Positions 19,685 to 30,449 of a stretch of 36,655 bases of DNA are shown here, one piece after another. Below the pieces are notes generated by a model. That model made no database searches. It was not told the origin of the DNA and was given only the letters and a program-made list of their open reading frames with translations. A program made the translations under genes and the position numbers. The DNA lies in the NCBI GenBank assembly GCA_015680685.1, contig MNCI01004246.1, forward strand, positions 29,301-65,955, given 5' to 3'. The stretch is from Gnetum montanum (lineage: Eukaryota; Streptophyta; Gnetopsida; Gnetales; Gnetaceae). Each line of letters opens with the position of its first letter. Within the stretch, counting starts at the first letter, position 1.

Positions 19685-19816
19685 ATTGGACGCCAGATGG
19701 TCCATGTAATCCGTGTACCTTAATTAATTAACTTAAATTCACCTAACATGCAAAAATATTTCTATCCCGGGTCTGATCCAACGACGTAAATGATAATTTC
19801 ACTAAAGTTAGATGAC
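19685..19816 (-). other. Leader of element A between solo LTR and gag
   Basis: About 130 bases of A+T-rich 5' leader, collinear with the B leader at 34045-34163 (both end in GCGCATG/ACGCATG on the + strand). No gene. Confidence 0.7.
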
Positions 19817-19821
19817 GCATG
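19817..19821. repeat. Left target-site duplication of the solo LTR (GCATG)
   Basis: GCATG recurs at 21188-21192. Removing one copy and the insert restores GCATGTA...GGAGCCAA, which matches the leader and PBS of C (GCATGTA...GTGCTAA) and B. Confidence 0.9.
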
Positions 19822-19908
19822 TGAAACACCGTGAAAATTACGAGTCGGCCTCAGGCAAAGATTTGCAATTCAAGTGAGAGCGCGCATCAGCATTGTTCAA
19901 GGACAAGT

Positions 19909-20217
19909 TTACGCTCTATTACGCACGACAGCGTAATGAGCGTAATAAGCTCCAAAATAGTCANNNNNNNNNNNNNNNNNNNNNNNNNNNNNNNNNNNNN
20001 NNNNNNNNNNNNNNNNNNNNNNNNNNNNNNNNNNNNTTACGCGCAGCTACGTAGTGAGCGTAAGACAATTCTGAGCCTATTGTTTTTTTTGTGCCGGATT
20101 ACGCTCATACACGCAACACAACGCGAATGAGTCTAATACAGCCTAAAAGCAATTGAAGCACGCTCAACGTGTACCTGCTCTTCACACGCACAACACGCAA
20201 ATGAGCATGTTGTGCGT
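19909..20217. repeat. Array of four hairpin repeats flanking the N gap
   Basis: Hairpin 1: TTACGCTC (19909-19916) and ATTACGC (19918-19924) pair with GCGTAAT (19931-19937) and GAGCGTAA (19938-19945). Hairpin 2: 20037-20063 (TTACGC...GCGTAA). Hairpin 3: about 20098-20135 (ATTACGCTCAT with ATGAGTCTAAT). Hairpin 4: ACGCACAACACGC (20186-20198) with GCATGTTGTGCGT (20205-20217), 12 of 13 pairs. The gap of 73 N probably hides more copies. Confidence 0.65.
19964..20036. other. Assembly gap (73 N)
   Basis: Unresolved bases inside the hairpin array of the solo LTR; true length unknown. Confidence 0.99.
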
Positions 20218-21204
20218 AGTCACAGTCTGACTTAAAATGGTCATGTCAACGGAACCCGAAATATCTGGGACCCACGTCATCAGGGTTGCGCCCCTTCCAC
20301 AGAGCGTTGCGGCCTATAAATACCTCAGTTGACAAAGATACAAGGGTTGGCAAATCAGAGAAGCAGAGGCATTTTTTCTGAGCACCAGAGCATTTACCAC
20401 TCTTAGCGGCAGAAAATCAAAAGGGCAAGAACATTTTCTGAGCAAGGAAGCACTTATCACCTTGAGCAGAGAAACAAAGAGCAACCTTTTGGCAACTGCC
20501 GACAACACCATCCTTCAGCAAGAACAGAGCACAGTGCACTTGAGCCTTAGCAACCAGAGAGATCATTCCTTTGGGGAAGACACCACTTTCTCCATTAGTG
20601 ATTGCTACCCTGAGCAGAACCTACCCGAAGCAAAGAAGCAGAACAGGAATTGTGGGATCGTCTCGCCCAGTTTGCAGACTCTACCGGTCAGAAACAGTTG
20701 ATCGGCAGACCTCAGAGCTTGACCATCCTTGCATCCCAGCTTTGGCCTACAAGGTAGATCGAACTTCTGTCTGGACAGTTTCCTTGTTGTTTTGTGCTCA
20801 TTTTTGCATCAAGTTATTGGGGGTCTCTCCCATTGTAATGTGACATACAAATCACACATTCTTTCAAAAATTGAAACATAGATCTTTGAAAATCATGCGT
20901 TTCTTTCCCAATTAGCATTTCTTCGGCGTGCTTGACGTTATCATCGTAGCGATCTATCCACATCGTTTTCCTCCCATTTCACGATCCCTCGAATCAAATC
21001 GAAACACGCAAAGATCCGTAATCTTCATCGTTTTACTGACCCGTAAGTCCCTGTCTGATCGACAAGACCGTTCAGGGCGCCACGGATTCGCTTTTTCCAG
21101 CATAGCCCTTGCGCGGATCCGTGTTTAAAACGGTATACATGGAACCTCGTTCAGTATTTCCAGCTACCGACGTTTTCTGTCGTTACAGCATGTAAGACTA
21201 ATAG

Positions 21205-21222
21205 TTCCCAAAAATGGAGCCA
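21205..21222 (-). other. Primer-binding site of element A (tRNA-Asp type, decayed)
   Basis: Read on the - strand: TGGCTCCATTTTTGGGAA, one base after the 5' LTR. It matches the complement of the plant tRNA-Asp 3' end (TGGCGCCGTTGCCGGGGA) at 12 of 18 positions, with mostly transition differences. B and C carry the same site with other decay. Confidence 0.8.
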
Positions 21223-21223
21223 A

Positions 21224-22170
21224 TGATGAGTGGCTAGGTACCCCTATGCCTAACCATACAAATCACGAGCGTTCACGCATGACTTGGTTGAAATCCGCAG
21301 ACTGTAAGCACTTAACATACACCAAACTTCTAACTAGTGAAACCTTGTGTTAGAACGGTTATTGTAATCCTAATCTCACTTGTGAAGTTCTATTTACGAT
21401 GGTTAAGTGAGACTAAGGCTAATGATTTTTATATATTTTTTAATTATCTTTTTCAGTGACTAATTGAAGTATGAAAGGTAAGGAATAAACTATTCTCTAA
21501 TCTCTAATTACCCTAGTTTGTATTCTATCTACTCTTAGCATAAGTATCTGGTCCCATCTTCCGAGCACGTTCTGAGCAGTTCCTAACACTACTGGGTTAC
21601 CAGAAGTTAAGCGTCACTAGGTTTACCAAGTGTTTGGATTACGTTTGAGATGGTCGTACTTATCTGTTTAACGAACTAGGAATGAACAATAATGATTGAA
21701 ATTAGAATAATGAAAACATGAATAATCAACAAGTAACTAATAAAGCATAAACACATTTAAACTATTAAAGAAATAAGTAATTAATAAACCATAAACACAT
21801 TAAACTATGAATGCATGAAATAACTAAGTCCAAATGTTGCAAGGTATACTTGAACAATTCGTCTTTATTGCCGTCACACCAATGGGCTCAGATACATCAG
21901 CACTCAAATAAAGATCCGATCACTTTTCTTACACTTGCTGTAGGTACTTGGAAAATATTCTATCTCTTGTGGGAGCAAACTACAAGAGCTTCACTACAAC
22001 TACTCAAAAAGATGCCTAAATGAGGCGGAAGGCCCTCATATTTATAGGCTGGGAAGGGTGGCTGCATAAACGGGGCCACGTCGACATAGGGTGGCTACAT
22101 CGACGAGCCCGCGTCGACGTGGCCGTGTATACGCTGCCCAGTCGACGCATTGACTTTTGACACTTCATCA
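21224..22170 (-). repeat. 5' LTR of element A (947 bp)
   Basis: Partner of 7513-8458. TATA box at 22040-22046 (- strand), conserved R motif at 21976-21992, AATAAAG at 21863-21869. U3 (about 22050-22160) has four or five RTCGACG cores and a GTATACGC. Confidence 0.95.
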
Positions 22171-22175
22171 CTGGT
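22171..22175. repeat. Right target-site duplication of element A (CTGGT)
   Basis: Second copy of the CTGGT at 7508-7512. Confidence 0.93.
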
Positions 22176-22326
22176 GTAGAATAAAGTTGAAATTAGGCAC
22201 AAACTCATTAGGATGAGTATATACCTACCGACATTACTAACGCCGTGGTTGATTTGATCGTTCATTCCTTTGATTGGATGTGTCCTCCAATTTCTATGAA
22301 GAATCATCCCTATGAGAACAAGACAT
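22171..22326 (-). pseudogene. gag start of element C, split off by element A
   Basis: The ATG at 22326 and the following codons (MSCSHRDDSS, then THPNEFVPNFNFILHQ-like) match the gag start of B (34044). The reading frame is cut at CTGGT, where element A begins; the rest of the gene is at 5570-7507. Confidence 0.82.
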
Positions 22327-22461
22327 TTTGGAATAGAAGAAAAAATCAATGTGCTTTTTAGAATTATTATTAGTTAGAATGATTGTGACTTTAAGGTTCG
22401 ATCCAACAATGTTAAATGATTTTTTTACTAAGCCCTAGGTAATGCATGTATCAAACTAAAA

Positions 22462-22479
22462 TCCCTGACAATAGTGCTA
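22462..22479 (-). other. Primer-binding site of element C
   Basis: Read on the - strand: TAGCACTATTGTCAGGGA, a decayed tRNA-Asp-type PBS one base from the LTR at 22481. It shows that this LTR served as a 5' LTR for C. Confidence 0.82.
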
Positions 22480-22480
22480 A

Positions 22481-23354
22481 TGATGATTGGTAAGTATACC
22501 CTATGTCAAACATATGAATCACTAGCATTGATTTAGTGATCTAGTGAAATTTCATAGACTTTAGTTCTTTACGTATACTAGGTTCTAACTATTGCAATTG
22601 TTGTCTTTCCAATTTCACTTGTGAAGTTCAAGGGTATGGTTAAGTGTAACTAAGGTACATGATTTTTATCATTTTCTCTTTTATGTTTTAAGTTGCCTAA
22701 GAATAAAGAATGAACAAGAAAATATTTAATTGCTAAATTAATCTAATAACTAGCTAATCCTTAACTAATCCTAACAAAAGCATCTATTCCCACTTGTTGT
22801 ACACATCTTGAACATGTATAACACTACTGGATTACCAAGCGTTAAGCATTACTGAGATTTCCAAGTGTTAGACGTATGCTCAAAGTGGTCGTATTTATGT
22901 TTGCTATTTAACACCTATTTATTAATCATTCAATTACTTAAGAACATTAAAGGAAATTTTTTGAATATTAAATGCTTAAAGAAAATAATTAATCTAGTCC
23001 AAGTGCTGCAAGGTTTGATTAGAAAGCTCATCTTTATTGTCGTACACATTGAAGTGCTTAGGTACAACAGTGCTCGAATAAAGATTTGTACACTCTTTGA
23101 CTTCTATTATGGGCACTTAAGAAATATTCTAACTTTTGGATGGTGAAAACTACTAAAGCTTCACTACAGCTATGAGACTTATGCCATAAATGTGGTGGGT
23201 AGGCACACATTTATAGGTAAAACAGGGTGCCCTGTTTATGGGTACATGTCAATATGTCAAACCCTATATTGATAGGATCACATCGAAGAGATCCCATCAA
23301 CGAGGTCATGTCAATGACATCCCATTGATGTTGCCAAACCATGATAACTCATCA
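22481..23354 (-). repeat. LTR shared by C (5') and B (3'), 874 bp
   Basis: It starts TGATGATTGG and ends ACTCATCA on the + strand. A PBS abuts its left end and a PPT its right end, so one LTR serves two elements. TATA box at 23209-23215 (- strand). U3 (23220-23345) has repeated TGTCAAT, ATTGAT and ATCAA motifs. It differs from the B 5' LTR at roughly one site in ten by eye. Confidence 0.92.
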
Positions 23355-23367
23355 TATCCCCACGACT
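23355..23367 (-). other. Polypurine tract of element B
   Basis: Read on the - strand: AGTCGTGGGGATA, directly before TGATGA of the shared LTR. Confidence 0.85.
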
Positions 23368-23582
23368 GATTAAAAACTCATCCTCAAGTTCTTTACAAAA
23401 TTTGGGAAGGTATGGGATTATTAATTGAGTATAGACAAACAAAACAAACACAACAAAAATTGAGTGCCTAAGTGTCCGATTTTACAATCATTACAATTTT
23501 GGTGTTTAAAACAACAAAATTGAACATAAGGACAAAACTGACAGTCACAACTCCTTTGATGGCATGAAGACAATAAAGAAGA

Positions 23583-26415
23583 TCAAATGGTCCCAAGTGG
23601 TGGAGGCTCCTCAGGCGCTAAAGAGCCTTCTCCTACTTCTGGTGCATGTGGTGGTTAAGGTAGTTATGGTTGTCTTGCGGCAGCTGCAACCTCTGGCAGT
23701 GCCTTCATCTTCTTCTCCTTACTCTGAGGATCATTAAAGGTACATGCTACATAATCAATGTGGGCTAGAATGCAAACATCTCATAGAGAGGGCATTGTTG
23801 GAACAACCCTTCACATTCACAAACTAAGCAAGAAACTATTTATGTTCGATGTCAAATGCCTTGAATGCATTTTGTAGCTCCTTGTAATCATTCATCCTTT
23901 TAGCTAGGTTCTTAGCAGTTGATCATTGATCAGTGAAATTTACCTTAAGAACCTCAAGTTTGGCATTTGCAATCTCAAGCTTCTTCTTGATCTCTTTATA
24001 GTGTTGAACTCTGCCTCATACAATTAGTACGAGTTGATCACTTATTTTTCCAATTCAAACCATCACCTTCTGGTAGTCAACACCGACAAGTTTGTGTACC
24101 AGAGATTGGTAAGATCCATGTACTATGTCATTTTCTTAATCTGTAACTCTTTCATGCAGACTTCTACCTTGTTGTAGTCATTCAACCCATAAAAGATAGG
24201 CTTTTAGACATCACCTTCTTCTTTAAGCTATTGGGGGGCATCATTGATTTTTGCCTTTTCCATCTTGATGTGTTTATCATTAACTTATTTTTGTAGACCA
24301 TCTTGATCTCTATAATGGTTCTTGACTCTCTTAAATTTGAGATCCTCATTCTTTGAAGTGACTATCTCTATTGCAGATTTTTGACAAAGGGCATAAAATT
24401 TTTCCATGGAGAGGTTTCTATTTTCTGTTGCTAATCTTCTCAATTCATTTTTCATCCTGGTTAACTACTCTTGCTATTAATGGATAAAATCTACCTTCTA
24501 CTAATTTTGCACATCAACATTCCATAGGTAATGATTCTCTACGATCAAGATCTCATTCTCCTAATGCATCTTGGCCAAGTCCTTTTGGATGTTGTGCATT
24601 GTGGCATTGGCTATGGATTGGTCAAAGTTGACTGTCTCCTTTGCATTCTCAACCTTCTTGAGTTTACTCTAAAGGTGTTGAAAAGATTCATCACAAGTTA
24701 GTGTAGGGCTGAGAAATGTGGGATCAATGAAGTGTGCCCTTAATTTGACAACCTTTGTAGCCAAGCATTGGTTCTTTGATTTGGCTGTTTATAATTGCCC
24801 CTCCATTATGATGCATTTGTCCCTCCCTTCAAGTAGCTCCAACTGGGTTGTAGTAATGGTATTTGGAAGATCAAAGACATCTAGAATCAATTGCCTAGTT
24901 CCCACCAGTCTATTTGGTAGTTTCTCATGTTAAGCTATGATTAATTTTCTACTAATGATTTCTATGGACTTCTACACATCTCTTAGTGCAAAAATGTTTG
25001 GTACAGACACCAGAGGTGCATTAAATGCTTTGACATTTTTTTCAACAACTACTTCGGCCATGGTCTTCTACCCATGGTGCTACATCACCAAGATAGTTGC
25101 CCCCTCACCCTTCGCAACATGCACCAAAAAGGTAGCAGCATTCCCAGAGATGTCTAGGAATTACTGTTGTTGCAAGAGAGATACCATTACCTCTAGGATG
25201 CTAGGATTTGACCTTGAAGGCACCTACATTCTTTGGATTAAGAAAATTAACCCTCCACCTTTAGCTAACTTATAGTTTGGGCCACTTCATTGAGATGGCT
25301 AATTGCTAGTTGGTACATAGATGGCCACCTCCACTCGTTCTTTGTTATTGTTGTTGTTGTTGTAAGAGCTACTCTTGGAGTTTGCACATGCACTTAATGG
25401 CACATAGGCCTCTAGTGTTGTCTCATGAGTGAGTGGTGAAGGTGGTTGTTACTACTCCTCTTCTTGAATGACTTTGGCAAGCACCTTATCCTTAATCATT
25501 TTTGCCTAGGAGGTAGTTAGAGCATGTCAGACTATTTCATTTGTGTAGTAGGTTATGCCTCCCCTATTTTAGAAATTTTTGATGAGGCATGGAAAAGGGA
25601 GTGTGTTCCTTCCATGTTCATTTTCCTTAAAATGCTTCTCTATCTCAAGATAGATTAGCTGTGGAAGGTTGACTAGGAATCTACAGCTTAGAGGGGTACA
25701 TGCATGAGCAGAGAAGGCTATGATTTTGCTTGGCCTCACCATTGTATTGAGGTGAAAGCCTGCAATCTTGAAGTATGCACATTCCGCCATTGTAAGTACA
25801 CTCTTTCTTAATGCTCTACTCCATAATACCGCTGCATCCTTTCTTTCTTGATGCCTAGATTTTCCTACATTAGATTTCAATAAGATTTGCCCCAATTTCT
25901 AATAACCTAAGAGCCTTGGAAATGGCTTTCACTAAGTAGGACATTGAAATGTCTTTGATTTTGACTATTGAATTGTCTTACCAATTGTTCCAAAATAGGT
26001 ATGTCTCTCCCATGTATCACTTCTCATTGAAAGTAGTGGTGGGCCACATGGGAGAGGTCTGTAATTACACTTTAACTTCTAGAGGTGGAAACTCTAAGAA
26101 AGGTCCAAAGTTTAACTCTTGAAGTACAAATTTTTGGACCTCCTTTTTTGTGATGTGCCTAAGGTAGGCCTTTATCAAGGTGACATCAAGGTTCGGTCTA
26201 GGTTTGGGTGCCTAATCTCAGTGAGATTGTTATGTCATGATCACTGTGGGAATTTTCCTAACAAATTCCACTTCAGGCTCCTCCTAAAGAGGTCCTGTTA
26301 TGTTGGTTTCAAATGCTTGCTCATGGGCCTGTTCCTTGTCCCTTCTAGTTCTTAGCCATTTGTTCCTTAATTGGGATGGTCCTCCCTCCTATGCATGCTT
26401 TCCTTTAGGTGCCAT
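23583..26415 (-). pseudogene. ORF3 of element B: homologue of A ORF3, function unknown
   Basis: The ATG at 26415 (MAPKGKHA) and the end at 23583 (PPPLGTI, TGA) match A; about 944 codons, with many stops and frameshifts. Clearly conserved parts: FVLQELNFGPFLEFPPLEV and TSPMWP near residues 100-120, YMGETYLFWNN (about 140), IVKIKDISMSYL, EISGNAATFLVHV, DVFDLPNTITTTQLELL (about 520), and long charged helices (MKNELRRLATENRNLSMEK, FKRVKNHYRDQDGLQ, VCMKELQIKKMT) that look coiled-coil. Conservation runs the whole length, so the protein was probably under selection in the common ancestor of A and B. A (TTG)n run at about 25348-25369 gives a poly-CAA stretch in the middle. Confidence 0.78.
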
Positions 26416-26682
26416 ATGTGGTCAAAACATAACCAAGGATTAGCATATAACATGTAAATTTTAGCATTTAAGTACCTTATCTCATCAAGCAGTTACACTT
26501 AGGCTAAGTTATGATAATGGTGGATGGATTATTTTAATGTTGTTTCATTTAAAATGTCACTAGAACTTGTTGGAAGTGTTTAAATTTCATATATTGATGT
26601 TTTGATGTTAGTTTCTTAGTTAAACCTTTATGGGAGTTAGAAAAATTTCAAAATATTTTCTATCAAAAACCTAAGGTTTATG

Positions 26683-26694
26683 GCCCCCACGATG
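26683..26694 (-). other. Internal PPT-like tract upstream of ORF3 (element B)
   Basis: Read on the - strand: CATCGTGGGGGC. It lies about 270 bases before the ORF3 start, in the same place as 11754-11766 in A. Confidence 0.45.
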
Positions 26695-26851
26695 AAGAGA
26701 TTACCTTTGGTAGCTACAGGACTAAAGAATGGAGTGAATTGGATAAATGGTTAGGAAGTTATGACTCTTGGATGATTCTGGGCTTTGAAAAGTTCAAAAA
26801 CTCCCTCCTTGTTTTTGAGAAAATGTGAAAGGTTTTCAAAGTATCACCACA

Positions 26852-26930
26852 TATTTATAGGATTTTTTCCTTGTGTTGACAGGGTCTCATATCCATGTTC
26901 CCTCCCTATTGATGAAGCCTATGAAGAAAA
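26852..26930 (-). promoter_or_regulatory. Internal U3-like promoter candidate before ORF3 (element B)
   Basis: TATAAATA (26852-26859, - strand) in the context CACATATTTATAGG resembles the TATA context of this family's own LTR (CACACATTTATAGG at 23204-23217). Upstream on the - strand lie GTTGAC and CCTATTGATG motifs, like those of the B/C U3 and unlike those of A. The spacing to the PPT-like tract (about 160) is the same as in A. Confidence 0.4.
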
Positions 26931-28500
26931 TTTTTCACATTAAATTATTCAAAAAATACAAGAATTTTTAACATGAAATTAGGATCTACAGAGAGCTAGA
27001 AAGGCCATGAACATAATGAAACACTATAAGAGGGCTTATGAATTCACAAAAATTAGAGAATGATTGGAAAAATGAAAATTTGATGGAAAAATGAAAATTT
27101 GATGGAAAAATATCTTAAGAAGCGCATAGTTGGATATAATCAATGGGGTGCATGAAAGATTTGATTGTAGGAATTCCTAAGGAAAAGGAACTTAACTTGT
27201 CCAACTAAGAGATATGTAGGTGGGTCCTCCCCATAGTAGGATCATGTCCTTTTTGCTCTTGCATACCCTCAAACCAAGGAGTTTGAGGGCTCCATCATTG
27301 ATTAATGGTTATGAAAAGTTAAGAACTTAATCTGGAAGAATTTACCCAAGAATTTGAACACATCAAACTAAGACATTGAACAAAACATGAAAATTCAATA
27401 GTGAGGTGAATCATGGAAAGCATTAGTGGATGAGAGAGAAGGTAGAATAGAGTTCCTAATCATGGTCACATGAAGTCCTTTGTGGATTTGATGGTTAAAT
27501 GACCCGATAAAGTCCATCCTTAGTCCAGATCAAAACCAACCACTTTTAGTGACTTTGCATCAATACTCTAAGACTAGGACACCCCTTCAAGACATAAGAA
27601 TGCTTCTACAGATCAAACATTGTTCCTTATTTGAGAAGAAAAGAGAAGCAGGAAGTGAGAAAGGGCTTTAGTTAGAGGGGATCTTAAGGCATGGGTAACA
27701 TGTCTTTCTAGTTTCATAACTAGTGCTTGTAGCCCATTATCTTTATCTAAGGGATGTGCTTTGAATTCCCACCATTTTGGATTTTATGTTTTTATGGATT
27801 TTTGGATGGTAACCACACCATGCAAAGACATAGCTTCCTATTATTGGTTGACAGTGGAACGATAAGAAATCCATGAAAACACTTATGCACTCAAGAGTTG
27901 GAAAAAGTACAAAGAGCATTGTGTCTTCTTGAAGTCACATCCTTATCAATCCATTTGATCCCTCCCCATGTTTGGAAACTACCAAGGTCACAAGTTTGTT
28001 AAAGTTTCATTAGAAGAAGGGACCTCATATTTCCAAAACTAGGAACACCATAGATTGTTGTGGATGGGTGGATGACGTGTACTCATTGCCTATTCCATGA
28101 AGAAGAAACTTTACCTTAGTCATCAATATCAAAATTCTAAGATAGAAATTAGACATTAGTAATCAAAAACATCAAGTACAAACCACCATTAGCAAACATC
28201 TACAGCATCATTGTGTCCTATTGGCAACAAAGCAATTTATTAGAAAACATATGAAAATCAAACCATAATAAGGTAAAATATAAAAGAAATTGTAAAATAT
28301 TCAAGAAAGATAAAATGTACTAACAATGTTATAAAATAAAAAATGTGAAAAACAACAAAGTATAAAAATAAAAAGGTGTAAAATCAAAGAAAGTGTAATA
28401 TATATATATATATATATATATATAACAAAGAAAGTGTAAAACAAAAATGGGTAAAACAAAAAAATTTTAAAAATTGAGGAGTCACTTAATTGCTTAGGAT
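26931..28500 (-). other. Spacer between ORF3 promoter region and INT in element B
   Basis: No gene. It is collinear with the A spacer: a conserved block at 27212-27290 (ATATGTAGGTGGGT, CTCCCCATAG, GCATACCCTC), a GTGCTTTGAATTCCCA block at about 27756-27775, and an A-rich (+ strand) tract at 28270-28490 with GTGTAAAA repeats. Confidence 0.6.
28399..28424. repeat. (TA)13 microsatellite
   Basis: Thirteen TA units within the A-rich tract after INT; absent from the same site in A. Confidence 0.95.
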
Positions 28501-29910
28501 GGATGGCCATCTCCCTTATGACTGTGTTGTAAGGAGAAGATCCAAAAAATTGAGTGTGGCTATCCATCCAATGAGGTGTTACCTGCACTAGTTCTTCTGA
28601 ACTCATGGAAAGGTCTGAGTTGTTACATGTTGAATAGTTTCTTGTTTTGACTCTCAATTTTGTAGATCAACATGGCCCTAGAAAGAAAGGTTTCATAAAT
28701 AATGTAAGGTTCCTCCCACAATATTTGGAACTTGTTCTTTTGTGGCACGTGTGGGGTTCCATTAAAGGACCTTATCTCCAGGTTAAAATTTTACTTTCCT
28801 TATTTTGAGGTCATGGCTTTTTTTGTTAAATGCTCTATGCACTTCATTCAAGGATAGGACAAGAAATCTATTCTCATTTAGTACATTGAGGTTTATTAAT
28901 CTTTCTTTCTATGCTAAGCTCAGGTCAAGGTCAAGGTCATAGGCTATTGAAAGTATACAAAACTCAAATTGAATAGGAAGAGTTGGCAATTTTTTGTACA
29001 CATGCTCATAGGAAGAGTAGCCTATAGGGAGTTTCCATGTTGAGTGTAAGCCCAAAGGGCATCATTAAGTTTTGTGCTTCGGTCTCTCCTATATTTGCTA
29101 ATTGTTCTTATTAAAATATTAGTGATCTCCCTATTAGTAACCTTTGCTTGACTATTGGCTTGAGGTGGTAAGCTATTGTTAATTTATGTTCTACTTCCAA
29201 GCGTTGCACGAGCTTGCAAAAGATGGTACCTATAAAATGAGTACCATTATCAGAAATTAGTGCATGTGACACCCCAAACCTATTTATAATAGTTTTTTGT
29301 ACAAATCGAGTAGTAGTGGAAGATGTACAATCAGTGACAGTTGTTGCTTCAGCCCATTTTGTACAATAGTCAATAGCAAATATAATGTACACCTTTCCAT
29401 TCGACATGGGTGTGATGGGATCCATAAAATCAATGCCCTAGATGTTGAAGGGTTCTAGTGGTTGGATCCACTATTAAGGTTCTTCCATTCGAGAGGTCAT
29501 CCCACCATTGCGTTGACAACGTTGAAAAGAGCAAACATATTAGTGGGTGTCCCTAAAGAGTGTTAGCCAATAATACCCTACCATTAGGATCTTAATTATC
29601 ATGCATCTCCCAACATAGTGGCCCCCACAAGGACCCTCACCCCCACAAGGGTCCTCATGAGTGTTGTGGAGAATGCGTAATTAGTTAGCATTAGGAATAC
29701 ACCAATGAACTAGGCTATCGATGCATACCTTGTAAAGGTTTCTATTGATCTCCATGAAAGATTTGGCCTAATGAAGAAACTATTGTTTCTTCTAGTGGTT
29801 TAACTCTTGTGGCATCTCCTGAGTGAGAAGATAAGTGAGGATTCCATCATACCATGTAGGTTCATTTAACACTTGTTCATTTATTGCATCAACAAAGAGA
29901 AGTTCATCAG
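28500..29910 (-). pseudogene. Integrase remnant of element B
   Basis: The catalytic core is open over 29111-29425: MDPITPMSNGKVYI, Asp in FAIDYCTKWAEATTV, Asp in LISDNGTHFIG. A one-base loss at about 29170 shifts the frame in YHPQA. In the restored register the catalytic Glu codon is AAG (SQAKVTNREIT; AEVTNREIT in A), so it would be inactive even without the frameshift. C-terminal GPY-type sequence lies at about 28650-28760 in broken frames. Confidence 0.85.
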
Positions 29911-29949
29911 GGAACTAATCAGAAAGTGAGCTCTCCTCCTCTTTGTTGT

Positions 29950-30340
29950 CCCATCATAATTAAGAAAAGTTATCAACAACCATATTATTTATTTCCTCTC
30001 CATCTACCATTATAAGATCAAACTCCTACAAGATCACAAGCCATCGTATGACATGAGGGCTCACTGTTGACTTGTTCATTAGGAAGCAAATTACACTATT
30101 GTTTGTGTGCATGAACACCTTGTATCCAAGCACATAGTGCCTAAATTCCTCCCTATGTTAAACACCACTCGCCATATGCTATTTCTCTATTGTGGTGTAG
30201 TTCAGTTGTGCACTCACAATGATTTGACTCATGTAGTGGATGTTGTAAGGACATTTCTAGATCATCCAACTATGTAGGCATGACTCCCAAGAAATAGTTT
30301 AATGCATCCATCTTGATGTGAAATGGTTAAGACTAGTTAG
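29950..30340 (-). pseudogene. RNase H remnant of element B
   Basis: Recognised by alignment to A: MDALNYFLG near 30310, QLNYTTIEK near 30200, NHSLICFLMNKSTVSPHVIRW near 30050-30110 in shifted frames, and a decayed end at about 29960. Several stops and indels. Confidence 0.75.
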
Positions 30341-30449
30341 GTGCTCGTAGAATTGGAGTTTCTACAAGCTTTTATTTAAGTTGCTAGAATGCCTTTTCAC
30401 ATTCCTTGGTCCATACGAATTGAGCATCTTTCATTATTAGCTCCACAAA

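Larger units (their letters stand above)
19822..21187 (+). repeat. Solo LTR of an unrelated retrotransposon inside element A leader
   Basis: It starts TGAAACACC and ends GTCGTTACA, giving an imperfect TG...CA inverted end of the TGTAACACC type seen in many Ty3/Gypsy LTRs. A TATA box (TATAAATA, 20315-20322) gives the + orientation. U3 contains hairpin-forming ACGC/GCGT repeats around a 73-N gap (19964-20036). No PBS, PPT or coding domain belongs to it, so the internal region was probably lost by LTR-LTR recombination. It keeps many CpG sites, which fits a more recent insertion than its host element. Open frames in it are chance. Confidence 0.85.
7513..22170 (-). mobile_element. Element A: full-length Athila-like Ty3/Gypsy retrotransposon with extra ORF3
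   Basis: Full element with 946/947-bp LTRs, PBS and PPT, inserted in element C. Order in element direction (right to left): 5' LTR, PBS, leader (interrupted by a solo LTR), gag, protease, RT, RNase H, INT, a 1.7-kb spacer, ORF3, PPT, 3' LTR. Without the solo LTR and its duplication it would be about 13.3 kb. The two LTRs differ at about 18 sites plus one indel in the first 215 bases (about 8%), mostly transitions, so the insertion is old. Every coding domain has stops or frameshifts. There is one RNase H and no chromodomain, which fits Athila better than Tat/Ogre. Confidence 0.95.

Noticed and set aside
20314-20843. Open frames on both strands at 20314-20843 and a TATA-plus-leader layout suggesting an endogenous pararetrovirus
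   Set aside because: The segment has TG...CA ends and a 5-bp target duplication, no tRNA-Met PBS and no viral domain. A solo LTR explains it.
28301-28657. 118-codon - strand frame with a hydrophobic tail
   Set aside because: The tail comes from the (TA)n microsatellite and T-rich tract; not conserved in A.
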